NCBI RefSeq assembly: GCF_904849725.1
Contig: NC_058524.1
Location: forward strand, 545,479,763-545,543,762
DNA from: Hordeum vulgare subsp. vulgare
Taxonomy: Eukaryota > Streptophyta > Magnoliopsida > Poales > Poaceae
Reading direction: 5' to 3'
DNA length: 64,000 nt
Numbering within the stretch: the first letter of the stretch is position 1; each line of letters begins with the position of its first letter. Shown here piece after piece: positions 1 to 11,184 of this stretch. The notes beneath the pieces were generated by a model. The model did not search any database, had not been told where the DNA came from, and worked only from the letters and a program-made list of their open reading frames with translations. Made by a program: the position numbers and the translations under genes.

Positions 1-1
1 T

Positions 2-439
2 GACTCTAAGTCACAGACCGGATACGTATATGTTTTGAATGGTGGGGCAGTGAGATGGTGCAGCAGCAAGCAAGAAGTCGTGGCAGCATCTACATGTGAA
101 GCGGAGTACATAGCTTCTTCAGAAGTGGCTCATCAAGGAATTTGGATGAAGGAGCTCATCACCGACCTTGGAGTGGTTCCAAGAGCGTCGGGTCCAATGA
201 CACTCTTCTGTGATAACACTGGGGCCATTGCCATAGCCAAGGAGCCCAGGTTTCACCAGAAGACGAAGCACATCAAGCGCCGCTACAACTCCATCCAGGA
301 CAATGTCCAGAGTGGAGTAATAGAGATTTGTAAAGTACACACGGATCTGAATGTTGCAGACCCGTTGACTAAACCTCTTCCACGAGCAAAACATGATCAA
401 CACCATAATGCTATGGGTGTTCGATACATCACAATGTAA
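2..439 (+). pseudogene. C-terminal end of a Ty1/copia polyprotein (RNase H), outer copia element
   Basis: The frame is open from base 2 and ends at the TAA at 437-439. It encodes the last part of a copia polyprotein: the RNase H core (STCEAEY acidic motif, [10 protein letters not shown]) and the end [17 protein letters not shown] followed by a C-terminus ending YITM. The same block occurs at the end of the complete copia polyprotein at 3681-7661, with clear but incomplete identity, so this is a related, separate element. The rest of the element lies before the window. RNase H removes the RNA strand during reverse transcription. It is a partial gene cut by the window edge; nothing is broken in the part seen. 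A PPT and a 3' LTR follow directly. Confidence 0.93.
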
Positions 440-471
440 CTAGATTATTGACTCTAGTGCAAGTGGGAGAC

Positions 472-605
472 TGTTGAAAATATGCCCTAGAGGCAATAAT
501 AAAATGGTTATAATCACATTTCCTTGTTCATGGTAATCGTCTATTGTTCATGCTATAATTGTATTAACAGGAAACAGTAATACATGTGTGAATAAATAGA
601 TCACA
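472..605 (+). repeat. 3' LTR of outer copia element, first part
   Basis: A purine-rich tract (aagtgggaga, 461-470) is followed by TGTTGAAAATATGCCC at 472, the start of a BARE/Angela-type LTR. After 134 bases the LTR is interrupted by the complete copia element at 606. It resumes at 9544, after the duplicated target TCACA (601-605 and 9539-9543). Confidence 0.93.
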
Positions 606-2427
606 TGTTGGAATTATGCCCTAGAGGCAATAATAAATATAGTTATTATTATAATTCCTGTATCAAGATAATCGTTTATTATCCATGCTATAATTGTATT
701 GAATGAAGACTAATTTACATGTGTGGATACATAGACAAAACACTGTCCCTAGCAAGCATCTAGTTGGCTAGCCAGTTGATCAAAGATAGTCAGTGTCTTC
801 TGATTATGAACAAGGTGTTGTTGCTTGATAACTGGATCACGTCATTGGGAGAATCACGTGATGGACTAGACCCAAACTAATAGACGTAGCATGTTGATCG
901 TGTCATTTTGTTGCTACTGTTTTCTGCATGTCAAGTATTTGTTCCTATGACCATGAGATCATATAACTCACTAACACCGGAGGAATGCTTTGTGTGTATC
1001 AAACGTCGCAACGTAACTGGGTGACTATAAAGATGCTCTACAGGTGTCTCCGAAGGTGTTCGTTGAGTTAGTATGGATCAAGACTGGGATTTGTCACTCC
1101 GTGTGACGGAGAGGTATCTCGGGGCCCACTCGGTAATACAACATCACACACAAGCCTTGCAAGCAATGTGACTTAGTGTAAGTTGCGAGATCTTGTATTA
1201 CGGAACGAGTAAAGAGACTTGTCGGTAAACGAGATTGAAATAGGTATGCGGATACTGACGATCGAATCTCGGGCAAGTAACATACCGAAGGACAAAGGGA
1301 ATGACATACGGGATTATATGAATCCTTGACACTGAGGTTCAAACGATAAGTTCTTCGTAGAATATGTAGGATCCAATATGGGCATCCAGGTCCCGCTATT
1401 GGATATTGACCGAGGAGTCTCTCGGGTCATGTCTACATAGTTCTCGAACCCGCAGGGTCTGCACACTTAAGGTTCGACGTTGTTTTATGCATATTTGAGT
1501 TATATGGTTGGTTACCGAATGTTGTTCGGAGTCCCGGATGAGATCACGGACGTCACGAGGGTTTCCGGAATGGTCCGGAAACGAAGATTGATATATAGGA
1601 TGACCTCATTTGATTACCGGAAGGTTTTTGGAGTTACCGGGAATGTACCGGGAATGACGAATGGGTTCCGGGAGTTCACCGGGGGGCAACCCACCCCGGG
1701 AAGCCCATAGGCCTTGAGGGTGGCGCACCAGCCCTTAGTGGGTTGGTGGGACAGCCCAAAAGGGCCCTATGCGCATTAGAAAGAAAAATCAAAGAGAAAG
1801 AAAAAAAGGAGGAGGTGGGAAGGGAAGGAAGGACTCCCACCCACCAAACCAAGTCCAACTCGGTTTGGGGGGGGGGGGGAGACCTTCCCCCCTTGGCTCG
1901 GCCGACCCCCTTGGGGCTCCTTGAGCCCCAAGGCAAGGTCCCCTCTCTCCCACCTATATATACGGAGGTTTTAGGGCTGATTTGAGATGACTTTTCCACG
2001 GCAGCCCGACCACATACCTCCACGGTTTTTCCTCTAGATCGCGTTTCTACGGAGCTTGGGCGGAGCCCTGCTGAGACAAGGTCATCACCAACCTCCGGAG
2101 CGCCGTCACGCTGCTGAAGAACTCTTCTACCTCTCCGTCTCTCTTGCTGGATCAAGAAGGCCGAGATCATCGTCGAGCTGTACGTGTGCTGAACGCGGAG
2201 GTGCCGTCCGTTCGGTACTAGATCGTGGGACTGATCGCGGGATTGTTCGCGGGGCGGATCGAGGGACGTGAGGACGTTCCACTGCATAAACCGCGTTCAC
2301 TAACGCTTCTGCTGGACGGTCTACAAGGGTACGTAGATCACTCATCCCCTCTCGTAGATGGACATCACGATGATAGGTCTTCGTGCGCGTAGGAAATTTT
2401 TTGTTTCCCATGCGACGTTCCCCAACA
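606..2427 (+). repeat. 5' LTR of the complete copia element
   Basis: It begins TGTTGGAATTATGCCC and ends CGTTCCCCAACA (1822 bp). It carries a TATA box at 1955-1962 and a G13 run at 1867-1879 that is only G7 in the 3' LTR. Reading frames inside it, in both directions, are chance frames. Confidence 0.96.
1955..1962 (+). promoter_or_regulatory. LTR TATA box
   Basis: The motif CCTATATATACGG sits about 470 bases before the LTR end, the expected place for the BARE-type LTR promoter. The copy in the 3' LTR is at 9067-9074 and is identical. Confidence 0.7.
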
Positions 2428-2428
2428 G

Positions 2429-2440
2429 TGGTATCAGAGC
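2429..2440 (+). other. Primer-binding site, initiator tRNA-Met type
   Basis: TGGTATCAGAGC starts one base after the LTR end region. This is the usual minus-strand primer site of plant copia elements, complementary to the 3' end of initiator tRNA-Met. Confidence 0.93.
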
Positions 2441-3680
2441 CAGGTTCATGCGTAGATGTCTTCTCGAGTAGAACACAAAAATTTTTGTGGTCGTTGATGT
2501 GCGTTTTGCTGCCCTCCTTAGTCTTTTCTTGATTCCGCGGTATTGTTGGATTGAAGCGGCTTGGACCAACATTACTCATACGCTTACGAGAGACTGGTTT
2601 CATCGCTACGACTAACCCCGTTGCTCAAAGATGACTGGCAAGTGTCAGTTTCTCCAACTTTAGTTGAATCGGATTTGACTGAGGAGGTCCTTGGATGAGG
2701 TTAAATAGCAACTCATATATCTCCGTTGTGGTGTTTGCGTAAGTAAGATGCGATCCTACTAGATACCCATGGTCACCACGTAAAACATGCAACAACAAAA
2801 TTAGAGGACGTCTAACTTGTTTTTGCAGGGTATGCTTGTGATGTGATATGGCCAACGATGTGATGTGATATATTGGATGTATGAGATGATCATGTTGTAA
2901 TAGATAATATCGAGTTGCACGTCGATGGTACGGCAACCGGCAGGAGCCATAGGGTTGTCTTTATACTAACGTTTGTGCTTGCAGATGCGTTTACTATTTT
3001 GCTAGGATGTAGCTTTAGTAGTAATAGCATGAGTAGCACGACAACCCCGATGGCGACACGTTGATGGAGATCATGGTGCGGCGCCGGTGATAAGAAGGTC
3101 GTGCCGGTGCTTTGGTGATGGAGATCAAGGAGCACGTGATGATGGTCATATCATGTCACTTATGAATTGCATGTGATGTTAATCCTTTTATGCACCTTAT
3201 TTTGCTTAGAACGACGGTAGCATTATGAGGTGATCTCTCACTAAAATTTCAAGACGAAATTATGTTATCCCCGACTGTGCACCGTTGCTACAGTTCGTCG
3301 TTTCGAGACACCACGTGATGATCAGGTGTGATAGACTCAACGTTCACATACAACGGGTGCAAAACAGTTGCGCACGCGGAACACTCGGGTTAAGCTTGAC
3401 GAGCCTAGCATGTGCAGACATGGCCTCGGAACACATGACACCGAAAGGTCGATCTGAATCATATAGATGATATGATTAGCATAGGGATGCTTACCACTGA
3501 AACTATACTCAACTCACGTGATGATCGGACTTGAGCTAGTGTAAGTGGATCATGAACCACTCAAATGACTAGAGAGATGTACTTTTTGAGTGGGAGTTTA
3601 GCGAATAATTTGATTAAGTTAAACTCTAGTTATCTTGAACATAGTCTAAGTCCACTTTGAATATATTTGTGTTGTAGATC
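2441..3680 (+). other. Untranslated leader of the complete copia element
   Basis: 1.24 kb between PBS and the polyprotein ATG. No long frame in the sense direction and no domain. A long leader is usual for BARE-type elements and is expected to hold packaging and dimerisation signals, which I cannot locate by eye. Confidence 0.75.
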
Positions 3681-6600
3681 ATGGCTCACGCGACAGTCAC
3701 CCTGAATTTTAATACGTTCCTAGAGAAAGCTAAGTTGAAAGATGATGGAAGCAACTTTGTAGACTGGGCTCGTAATCTTAAGCTAATCTTACAAGCTGGG
3801 AAGAAGGATTATGTCCTTAATGCTGCGCTAGGAGATGAACCACCCGCTACGGCTGATCAGGATGTTAAGAACGCTTGGTTAGCACGTAAGGAGGACTACT
3901 CAGTAGTTCAATGTGCAGTCTTGTATGGCTTAGAACCGGGACTTCAATGTCGCTTTGAGCGTCATGGAGCATTTGAGATGTTCCAGGAGTTGAAGTTTAT
4001 CTTTGAGAAGAACGCCCGGATCGAGAGGTATGAGACCCCCGATAAATTCTATGCTTGCAAGATGGAGGAAAACTCGTCTGTTAGTGAACATGTGCTCAAA
4101 ATGTCTGGGTACTCAAACCGTCTAGCTGAGCTGGGGATTGAACTCCCGCAAGAGGCTATCACTGACAGAATCCTTCAATCACTGCCGCCAAGCTATAAAG
4201 GCTTTGTGTTGAACTACAACATGCAAGGGATGAACAAGTCTCCCGGCGAGTTGTTTGCGATGCTGAAAGTCGCAGAGTCTGAACTCCGTAAAGAGCATCA
4301 AGTGTTGATGGTGAATAAGACCACTAGTTTCAAGAGAAACGACAAAGGCAAGAAGGGTAATTCAAAGAAGAGCGGCAAGCCTGTTGCCAATCCGACGAAG
4401 AAACCCAAAGCTGGACCTAAGCCTGAAACAGAGTGTTACTATTGCAAGGGTATGGGTCACTGGAAGCGCAATTTCCCCAAGTATCTGGCAGATAAGAAGG
4501 CGGCCAAAGAAAAATCAGGTATATTTGATATACAAGTTATTGATGTGTACTTAACCGGCTCTTGTAGTAGTGCCTGGGTATTCGATACCGGTTCTGTTGC
4601 TCATATTTGCAACTCGAAACAGGAACTGCGGAATAGACGAAGGCTGGCGAAAGATGAAGTGACGATGTGCGTAGGAAATGGTTCCAAGGTTGATGCAATC
4701 GCCGTTGGCACAGTTTCACTTCAGTTACCATCAGGATTAGTTATGAACTTAAATCATTGTTATTTAGTGCCTGCGTTGAGCATGAACATTATATCTGGAT
4801 CTTGTTTATTGCGAGACGGTTACTCTTTTAAGTCAGAGAATAATGGTTGTTCTATTTCTATGAGTAACATCTTTTATGGTCATGCACCCAATGTGAGAGG
4901 ATTGTTCATATTGAATCTTGATAGCGATACACACGTACATAACATTGATACCAAAAGAGTTAGAGTTAAGAATGATAGCACCATATTTTTGTGGCACTGC
5001 CGTTTAGGTCATATTGGTGTAAAGCGCATGAAGAAACTCCATGCTGATGGACTTTTGGAGTCACTTGACTTTGATTCACTTGACACGTGCGAACCATGCC
5101 TCATGGGAAAAATGACTAAGACTCCGTTCTCCGGAACAATGGAGCGTGCAAGTGACTTGTTGGAAATCATACATACCGATGTGTGTGGTCCGATGAGCGT
5201 GGAGGAACGCGGCGAGTATCGTTATTTTCTCACCTTCACTGACGATTTGAGTAGATATGGTTATGTCTACTTGATGAAGCACAAGTCTGAAACATTTGAA
5301 AAGTTCAAGCAATTTCAGAGTGAAGTTGAAAATCATCGTAACAAGAAGATCAAGTTCCTACGGTCTGATCGTGGGGGTGAATATCTGAGTTTCGAGTTTG
5401 GTGCTCACTTAAGACAATGTGGAATTGTTTTAGAGTTGACACCGCCTGGAACACCACAGCGTAATGGTGTGTCCGAACGTTGTAATCGTACTTTATTAGA
5501 GATGGTGCGATCTATGATGTCTCTTACTGATTTGCCGTTATCGTTTTGGGGTTATGCATTAGAAACATCTGCATTCACTTTAAATAGGGCACCATCAAAA
5601 TCCGTTGAGATGACACCATACGAACTGTGGTATGGCAAAAGGCCAAAATTGTCGTTTCTTAAAGTTTGGGGATGTGATGCTTATGTCAAAAACCTTCAGC
5701 CCGAAAATCTGGAACCCAAAGCGGAAAAGTGCGTCTTCATAGGTTACCCAAAAGAGACAGTTGGGTACACCTTCTATCTCAAATCCGAGGGCAAAGTGTT
5801 TGTTGCTAAAAACGGAGCTTTTCTCGAGAAGGAGTTTCTCTCGAGAGAATTGAGTGGGAGGAAGATAGAACTTGACGAGGTTGTCGAACCTCTCATCCCT
5901 ATGGATAGTGGCGCAGGGCAAGGGGAAACCTCTGTCGTTGCGACGCCGGTTGAGGAGGAAGTTAATGATGATGATCATGAAACTCCGGTTCAAGTTTCTA
6001 TTGAACCACGCAGGTCGACGAGACCACGTGCTGCTCCAGAGTGGTACGGTAATCCCGTCTTATCAATCATGTTGTTGGACAACAATGAACCTGCAAATTA
6101 TGAACAAGCAATGGTGGGCCCAGATTCCAACAAATGGCTAGAAGCCATGAAGTCCGAGATAGGATCCATGTATGAGAACAAAGTGTGGACTTTGGAGGTA
6201 CTGCCTGAGGGCCGCAAGGCTATTCAGAACAAATGGATCTTTAAGAGGAAGACGGACGCTGACGGCAATGTGACCGTTTATAAAGCTCGACTTGTGGCAA
6301 AGGGTTTTTCACAAGTTCAAGGAGTTGACTACGATGAGACATTCTCACCCGTAGCGATGCTTAAGTCCGTCAGAATCATGTTAGCAATAGATCCATTTTT
6401 CGATTATGAAATCTGGCAGATGGATGTCAAAACGGCGTTCCTTAACGGTTTCCTTAAGGAAGAATTGTATATGATGCAACCCGAAGGTTTTGTCGATCCT
6501 AAGAATGCTAACAAGGTGTGCAAGCTCCAGCGATCCATTTATGGACTGGTGCAAGCATCTCGGAGTTGGAACAAACGCTTTGATGAGGTGATTAAAGCAT

Positions 6601-7661
6601 TTGGGTTTATACAAGTGGTTGGAGAATCTTGTATTTACAAGAAAGTGAGTGGGAGCTCTGTGGCTTTTCTAATATTATATGTGGATGACATATTGTTGAT
6701 TGGAAACAACATAGAGTTTTTGGAGAGCATAAAGGATTACTTGAATAAAAGTTTCTCTATGAAGGACCTAGGAGAAGCTGCTTACATTCTAGGCATTAAG
6801 ATCTATAGGGATAGATCAAAACGCCTGATAGGACTTTCACAAAGCACATACCTTGATAAAGTTTTGAAGAGGTTCAAAATGGAACAGTCCAAGAAGGGGT
6901 TCTTGCCAGTTTTACAAGGTACGAGATTGAGTAAGACTCAGTGCCCAGCAACTGATGAGGATAGAGAGCATATGCGCTCCGTCCCCTATGCTTCAGCCAT
7001 AGGCTCTATCATGTATGCAATGCTGTGCACTAGACCAGACGTTAGCCTGGCCATAAGTATGGCAGGTAGGTTCCAGAGTAATCCAGGAGTGGATCACTGG
7101 ACGGCGGTCAAGAATATCCTGAAGTACCTGAAAAGGACTAAGGAGATGTTTCTCGTGTATGGAGGTGACGAAGAGCTCGCCGTAAAAGGTTACGTCGATG
7201 CAAGCTTTGACACAGATCCGAACGACTCTAAGTCGCAAACCGGATACGTATTTATTCTTAATGGGGGTGCAGTAAGCTGGTGCAGTTCCAAGCAGAGCGT
7301 CGTAGCAGATTCGACATGTGAAGCGGAGTACATGGCTGCCTCGGAGGCAGCTAAGGAGGGTGTGTGGATGAAGCAATTCATGACGGATCTTGGAGTGGTG
7401 CCAAGCGCACTGAATCCAATAACCTTGTTCTGTGACAACACGGGTGCCATTGCCCTAGCAAAGGAACCACGGTTTCACAAGAAGTCCAGACACATCAAAC
7501 GACGCTTCAACCTCATACGCAACTACGTCGAAGGGGAGGACGTAAATATATGCAAAGTGCACACGGATCTGAATGTAGCAGACCCGCTGACTAAACCTCT
7601 TCCACGGCCAAAGCATCATCAACACCAGAACTGTATGGGTGTTAGATTTATTACAATGTAA
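3681..7661 (+). CDS. Copia polyprotein gag-protease-integrase-RT-RNase H (complete frame)
   Basis: A 1326-residue polyprotein without stops. Gag fills roughly residues 1-280, with a zinc-knuckle at 252-265 in which Cys, Cys and His are present but the last Cys is Phe (F265). Protease has DTGS at 302-305. Integrase has the zinc region H439, H444, C470, C473 and the triad D500, D563, E599, with exact D-35-E spacing. RT has YVDD at 1000-1003. RNase H has D1173 and E1214/E1216. Domain order (integrase before RT) defines Ty1/copia. Translation would start at the ATG at 3681, which gives the standard MAHATV-type Gag start; the length is close to the roughly 1300 residues known for BARE-1. The products act in cytoplasmic virus-like particles and in nuclear integration. 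All catalytic residues I checked are present; the zinc-knuckle change is the one visible lesion. Confidence 0.96.
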   Translation: MAHATVTLNFNTFLEKAKLKDDGSNFVDWARNLKLILQAGKKDYVLNAALGDEPPATADQDVKNAWLARKEDYSVVQCAVLYGLEPGLQCRFERHGAFEMFQELKFIFEKNARIERYETPDKFYACKMEENSSVSEHVLKMSGYSNRLAELGIELPQEAITDRILQSLPPSYKGFVLNYNMQGMNKSPGELFAMLKVAESELRKEHQVLMVNKTTSFKRNDKGKKGNSKKSGKPVANPTKKPKAGPKPETECYYCKGMGHWKRNFPKYLADKKAAKEKSGIFDIQVIDVYLTGSCSSAWVFDTGSVAHICNSKQELRNRRRLAKDEVTMCVGNGSKVDAIAVGTVSLQLPSGLVMNLNHCYLVPALSMNIISGSCLLRDGYSFKSENNGCSISMSNIFYGHAPNVRGLFILNLDSDTHVHNIDTKRVRVKNDSTIFLWHCRLGHIGVKRMKKLHADGLLESLDFDSLDTCEPCLMGKMTKTPFSGTMERASDLLEIIHTDVCGPMSVEERGEYRYFLTFTDDLSRYGYVYLMKHKSETFEKFKQFQSEVENHRNKKIKFLRSDRGGEYLSFEFGAHLRQCGIVLELTPPGTPQRNGVSERCNRTLLEMVRSMMSLTDLPLSFWGYALETSAFTLNRAPSKSVEMTPYELWYGKRPKLSFLKVWGCDAYVKNLQPENLEPKAEKCVFIGYPKETVGYTFYLKSEGKVFVAKNGAFLEKEFLSRELSGRKIELDEVVEPLIPMDSGAGQGETSVVATPVEEEVNDDDHETPVQVSIEPRRSTRPRAAPEWYGNPVLSIMLLDNNEPANYEQAMVGPDSNKWLEAMKSEIGSMYENKVWTLEVLPEGRKAIQNKWIFKRKTDADGNVTVYKARLVAKGFSQVQGVDYDETFSPVAMLKSVRIMLAIDPFFDYEIWQMDVKTAFLNGFLKEELYMMQPEGFVDPKNANKVCKLQRSIYGLVQASRSWNKRFDEVIKAFGFIQVVGESCIYKKVSGSSVAFLILYVDDILLIGNNIEFLESIKDYLNKSFSMKDLGEAAYILGIKIYRDRSKRLIGLSQSTYLDKVLKRFKMEQSKKGFLPVLQGTRLSKTQCPATDEDREHMRSVPYASAIGSIMYAMLCTRPDVSLAISMAGRFQSNPGVDHWTAVKNILKYLKRTKEMFLVYGGDEELAVKGYVDASFDTDPNDSKSQTGYVFILNGGAVSWCSSKQSVVADSTCEAEYMAASEAAKEGVWMKQFMTDLGVVPSALNPITLFCDNTGAIALAKEPRFHKKSRHIKRRFNLIRNYVEGEDVNICKVHTDLNVADPLTKPLPRPKHHQHQNCMGVRFITM

Positions 7662-7701
7662 TTCGCATGATGATGTGAGGGCTAGATTATTGACTCTAGT
7701 G

Positions 7702-7713
7702 CAAGTGGGAGAC
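7702..7713 (+). other. Polypurine tract of the complete copia element
   Basis: The purine-rich run caagtgggagac directly precedes the 3' LTR start at 7714. The outer copia element has the same tract at 460-471. It primes plus-strand DNA synthesis. Confidence 0.85.
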
Positions 7714-9538
7714 TGTTGGAATTATGCCCTAGAGGCAATAATAAATATAGTTATTATTATAATTCCTGTATCAAGATAATCGTTTATTATCCATGCTATA
7801 ATTGTATTGAATGAAGACTAATTTACATGTGTGGATACATAGACAAAACACTGTCCCTAGCAAGCATCTAGTTGGCTAGCCAGTTGATCAAAGATAGTCA
7901 GTGTCTTCTGATTATGAACAAGGTGTTGTTGATTGATAACTGGATCACGTCATTGGGAGAATCACGTGATGGACTAGACCCAAACTAATAGACGTAGCAT
8001 GTTGATCGTGTCATTTTGTTGCTACTGTTTTCTACGTGTCAAGTATTTGTTCCTATGACCATGAGATCATATAACTCACTAACACCGGAGGAATGCTTTG
8101 TGTGTATCAAACGTCGCAACGTAACTGGGTGACTATAAAGATGCTCTACAGGTGTCTCCGAAGGTGTTCGTTGAGTTAGTATGGATCAAGACTGGGATTT
8201 GTCACTCCGTGTGACGGAGAGGTATCTCGGGGCCCACTCGGTAATACAACATCACACACAAGCCTTGCAAGCAATGTGACTTAGTGTAAGTTGCGAGATC
8301 TTGTATTACGGAACGAGTAAAGAGACTTGTCCGTAAACGAGATTGAAATAGGTATGCGGATACTGACGATCGAATCTCGGGCAAGTAACATACCGAAGGA
8401 CAAAGGGAATGACATACGGGATTATATGAATCCTTGACACTGAGGTTCAAACGATAAGTTCTTCGTAGAATATGTAGGATCCAATATGGGCATCCAGGTC
8501 CCGCTATTGGATATTGACCGAGGAGTCTCTCGGGTCATGTCTACATAGTTCTCGAACCCGCAGGGTCTGCACACTTAAGGTTCGACGTTGTTTTATGCGT
8601 ATTTGAGTTATATGGTTGGTTACCGAATGTTGTCCGGAGTCCCGGATGAGATCACGGACGTCACGAGGGTTTCCGGAATGGTCCGGAAACGAAGATTGAT
8701 ATATAGGATGACCTCATTTGATTACCGGAAGGTTTTCGGAGTTACCGGGAATGTACCGGGAATGACGAATGGGTTCCGGGAGTTCACCGGGGGGGGGGGG
8801 GCAATCCACCCCGGGGAAGCCCATAGGCCTTGAGGGTGGCGCACCAGCCCTTAGTGGGTTGGTGGGACAGCCCAAAAGGGCCCTATGCGCATTAGAAAGA
8901 AAAATCAAAGAGAAAGAAAGAAAAAGGAGGAGGTGGGAAGGGAAGGAAGGACTCCCACCCACCAAACCAAGTCCAACTCGGTTTGGGGGGGAGACCTTCC
9001 CCCCTTGGCTCGGCCGACCCCCTTGGGGCTCCTTGAGCCCCAAGGCAAGGTCCCCTCTCTCCCACCTATATATACGGAGGTTTTAGGGCTGATTTGAGAC
9101 GACTTTTCCACGGCAGCCCGACCACATACCTCCACGGTTTTTCCTCTAGATCGCGTTTCTGCGGAGCTCGGGCGGAGCCCTGCTGAGACAAGGTCATCAC
9201 CAACCTCCGGAGCGCCGTCACGTTGCCGGAGAACTCTTCTACCTCTCCGTCTCTCGTGCTGGATCAAGAAGGCCGAGATCATCGTCGAGCTGTACGTGTG
9301 CTGAACGCGGAGGTGCCGTCGTTCGGTACTAGATCGTGGGACTGATCGCGGGATTGTTCGCGGGGCGGATCGAGGGACGTGAGGACGTTCCACTACATCA
9401 ACCGCGTTCACTAACGCTTCTGCTGTACGGTCTACAAGGGTACGTAGATCACTCATCCCCTCTCGTAGATGGACATCACCATGATAGGTCTTCGTGCGCG
9501 TAGGAAATTTTTTGTTTCCCATGCGACGTTCCCCAACA
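7714..9538 (+). repeat. 3' LTR of the complete copia element
   Basis: 1825 bp, TGTTGGAATTATG...CCCCAACA, nearly identical to 606-2427. Differences are mostly transitions plus longer or shorter G and A runs (G13 at about 8790-8802, where the 5' LTR has G6). Followed by the TSD TCACA. Confidence 0.96.
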
Positions 9539-9543
9539 TCACA

Positions 9544-11184
9544 ATGTGTCCCTACCAAGCCTCTAGTTGGCTAGCTCGTTAGTCAATAGATGATCATGGT
9601 TTCCTCGTCATGGGCATTAGATGTCATTGATAACGGGGTCACATCATTGGGAGAATGATGTGATGGACAAGACCCAATCCTAAGCGTAGCACTAGATCGT
9701 ATTGTTCGTATGCTAAAGCTTTTCTAATGTCAAGTGTCTTTTCCTTCGACCGTGAGATTGTGCAACTCCCGGATACCGTAGGAGTGCTTTGGGTGTATGA
9801 AACGTCACAACGTAACTGGGTGACTATAAAGGTGCACTACGGGTACCTCTGAAAGTGTCTGTTGGGTTGGTGCGAATCGAGATCGGGATTTGTCACTCCG
9901 TGTGACGGAGAGGTATATCTGGGCCCACTTGGTAGAACATCATCATGAGCTCAATGTGACTAAAGGAGTTAGTCACACGATGACGTGTTGCGGAACGAGT
10001 AAAGATACTTACCGGTAACAAGATTGAATAAGGTATAGGTATACCGACGATCGAATCTCGGGCAAGTTCTATACCGACAAACAAAGGGAATTGTATATGG
10101 GATTGATTGAATCCTTGACATCGTGGTTCATACAATGAGATCATCGTGGAGCAAGTGGGAGCCACCATGGGTATCCAGACCCCGCTGATGGTTATTGGCC
10201 GGAGAGGTGTCTCGGTCATGTCTGCCTGTCTCCCGAACCCATAGGGTATACACACTTAAGGTTCGATGACGCTAGGGTTATAGGGAATTGTTATACGAGG
10301 TTATCGAAAGTTGTTTGGAGTCCTGGATGAGATACCGGACGTCACGAGGAGCTCCGGAATGGTCCAGAGGTAAAGATTGATATATAGGACGGATGGTTTC
10401 GGACACCGGAAGTGTTTCGGACGTCACCGGTAACGTACCGGGACCACCGGGACCACCGGAGGTGGCCCCGGGGGTCCACCGGAAGGGGCAACGACCCCAG
10501 GAGGCTAGATGGGCCAAGTGCGGGAGGGAACCAGCCCCTAGGTGGGCTGGTGCGCCCCCCACACTCAGCCCAAGGCGCATGAGGTGGAGAGGGGGGGAAA
10601 CCCTAGGCGCTGGTGGGCCTAAGGCCCACCTAGGGGTGCGCCACCCCTCCCCCTTGCCCTGGCCGCCGCACCTCCCATCTGGGGGGCTGCCGCACCACCT
10701 AGGGTGGGAACCCTAGGGGTGGCACCCCCTTCCCTCCTCCTATATATAGTGGGCACTTTTGGGCTTTTGGAGACACAATTTTCCCTCTCCCTCGGCGCAT
10801 CCCTGCTCTTCTTTCTCCTCCTCTCTCCCGGTGCTTGGCGAAGCCCTGCCGGGAGACCTCGTCTCTCCATCGACACCACGCCGTCAAGCTGCCGGAGATC
10901 TTCCCCAACCTCTCCATCCTCCTTGCTGGATCAAGGTGCGGGAGATGTCACCGGGCCGCACGTGTGTTGAACGCGGAGGTGCCGTGGTTCGGCACTAGAT
11001 CGGAATCGCACCGCGATCTGAGTCGCCGCGAGTACGACTCCATCAACCGCGTTCTAGCAACGCTTCCGCTTAGCAATCTTCAAAGGTATGAAGATGCACT
11101 CACCCTCTATCGTTGCTGGTCTCTCCATAGGAAGATCTGAATATGCGTAGGAAATTTTTTGAATTTATGCTACGTTACCCAACA
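9544..11184 (+). repeat. 3' LTR of outer copia element, second part
   Basis: Continuation of the LTR begun at 472. The two parts give an LTR of about 1.78 kb that ends TACGTTACCCAACA. A TATA box (tatatata) lies at 10741-10748. It aligns in outline with the inner LTR (shared blocks such as the GTCACTCCGTGTGACGGAGA region) but is clearly diverged, so it belongs to a related subfamily. The element is inserted in the host gypsy RT region; its TSD partner lies before the window. Confidence 0.9.

Larger units (their letters stand above)
606..9538 (+). mobile_element. Complete BARE/WIS/Angela-type copia retrotransposon
   Basis: An 8.93-kb element with 5' LTR 606-2427, tRNA-Met-type PBS, a 1.25-kb leader, one uninterrupted polyprotein frame (3681-7661), PPT, and 3' LTR 7714-9538. 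The TSD TCACA lies at 601-605 and 9539-9543. Element size, LTR length near 1.82 kb, LTR start TGTTGGAATTATGCCC and domain order fit the BARE-1/WIS-2/Angela group. It sits in the 3' LTR of another copia element in the same orientation. I count about 19 substitutions plus a few homopolymer length changes between the LTRs (near 1%), so insertion is recent. Confidence 0.95.

Noticed and set aside
1676..2287. 203-codon minus-strand frame in the BARE-type 5' LTR, with a 217-codon relative in the 3' LTR
   Set aside because: GC-rich LTR sequence read antisense; the frame differs between the two LTR copies and has no domain.
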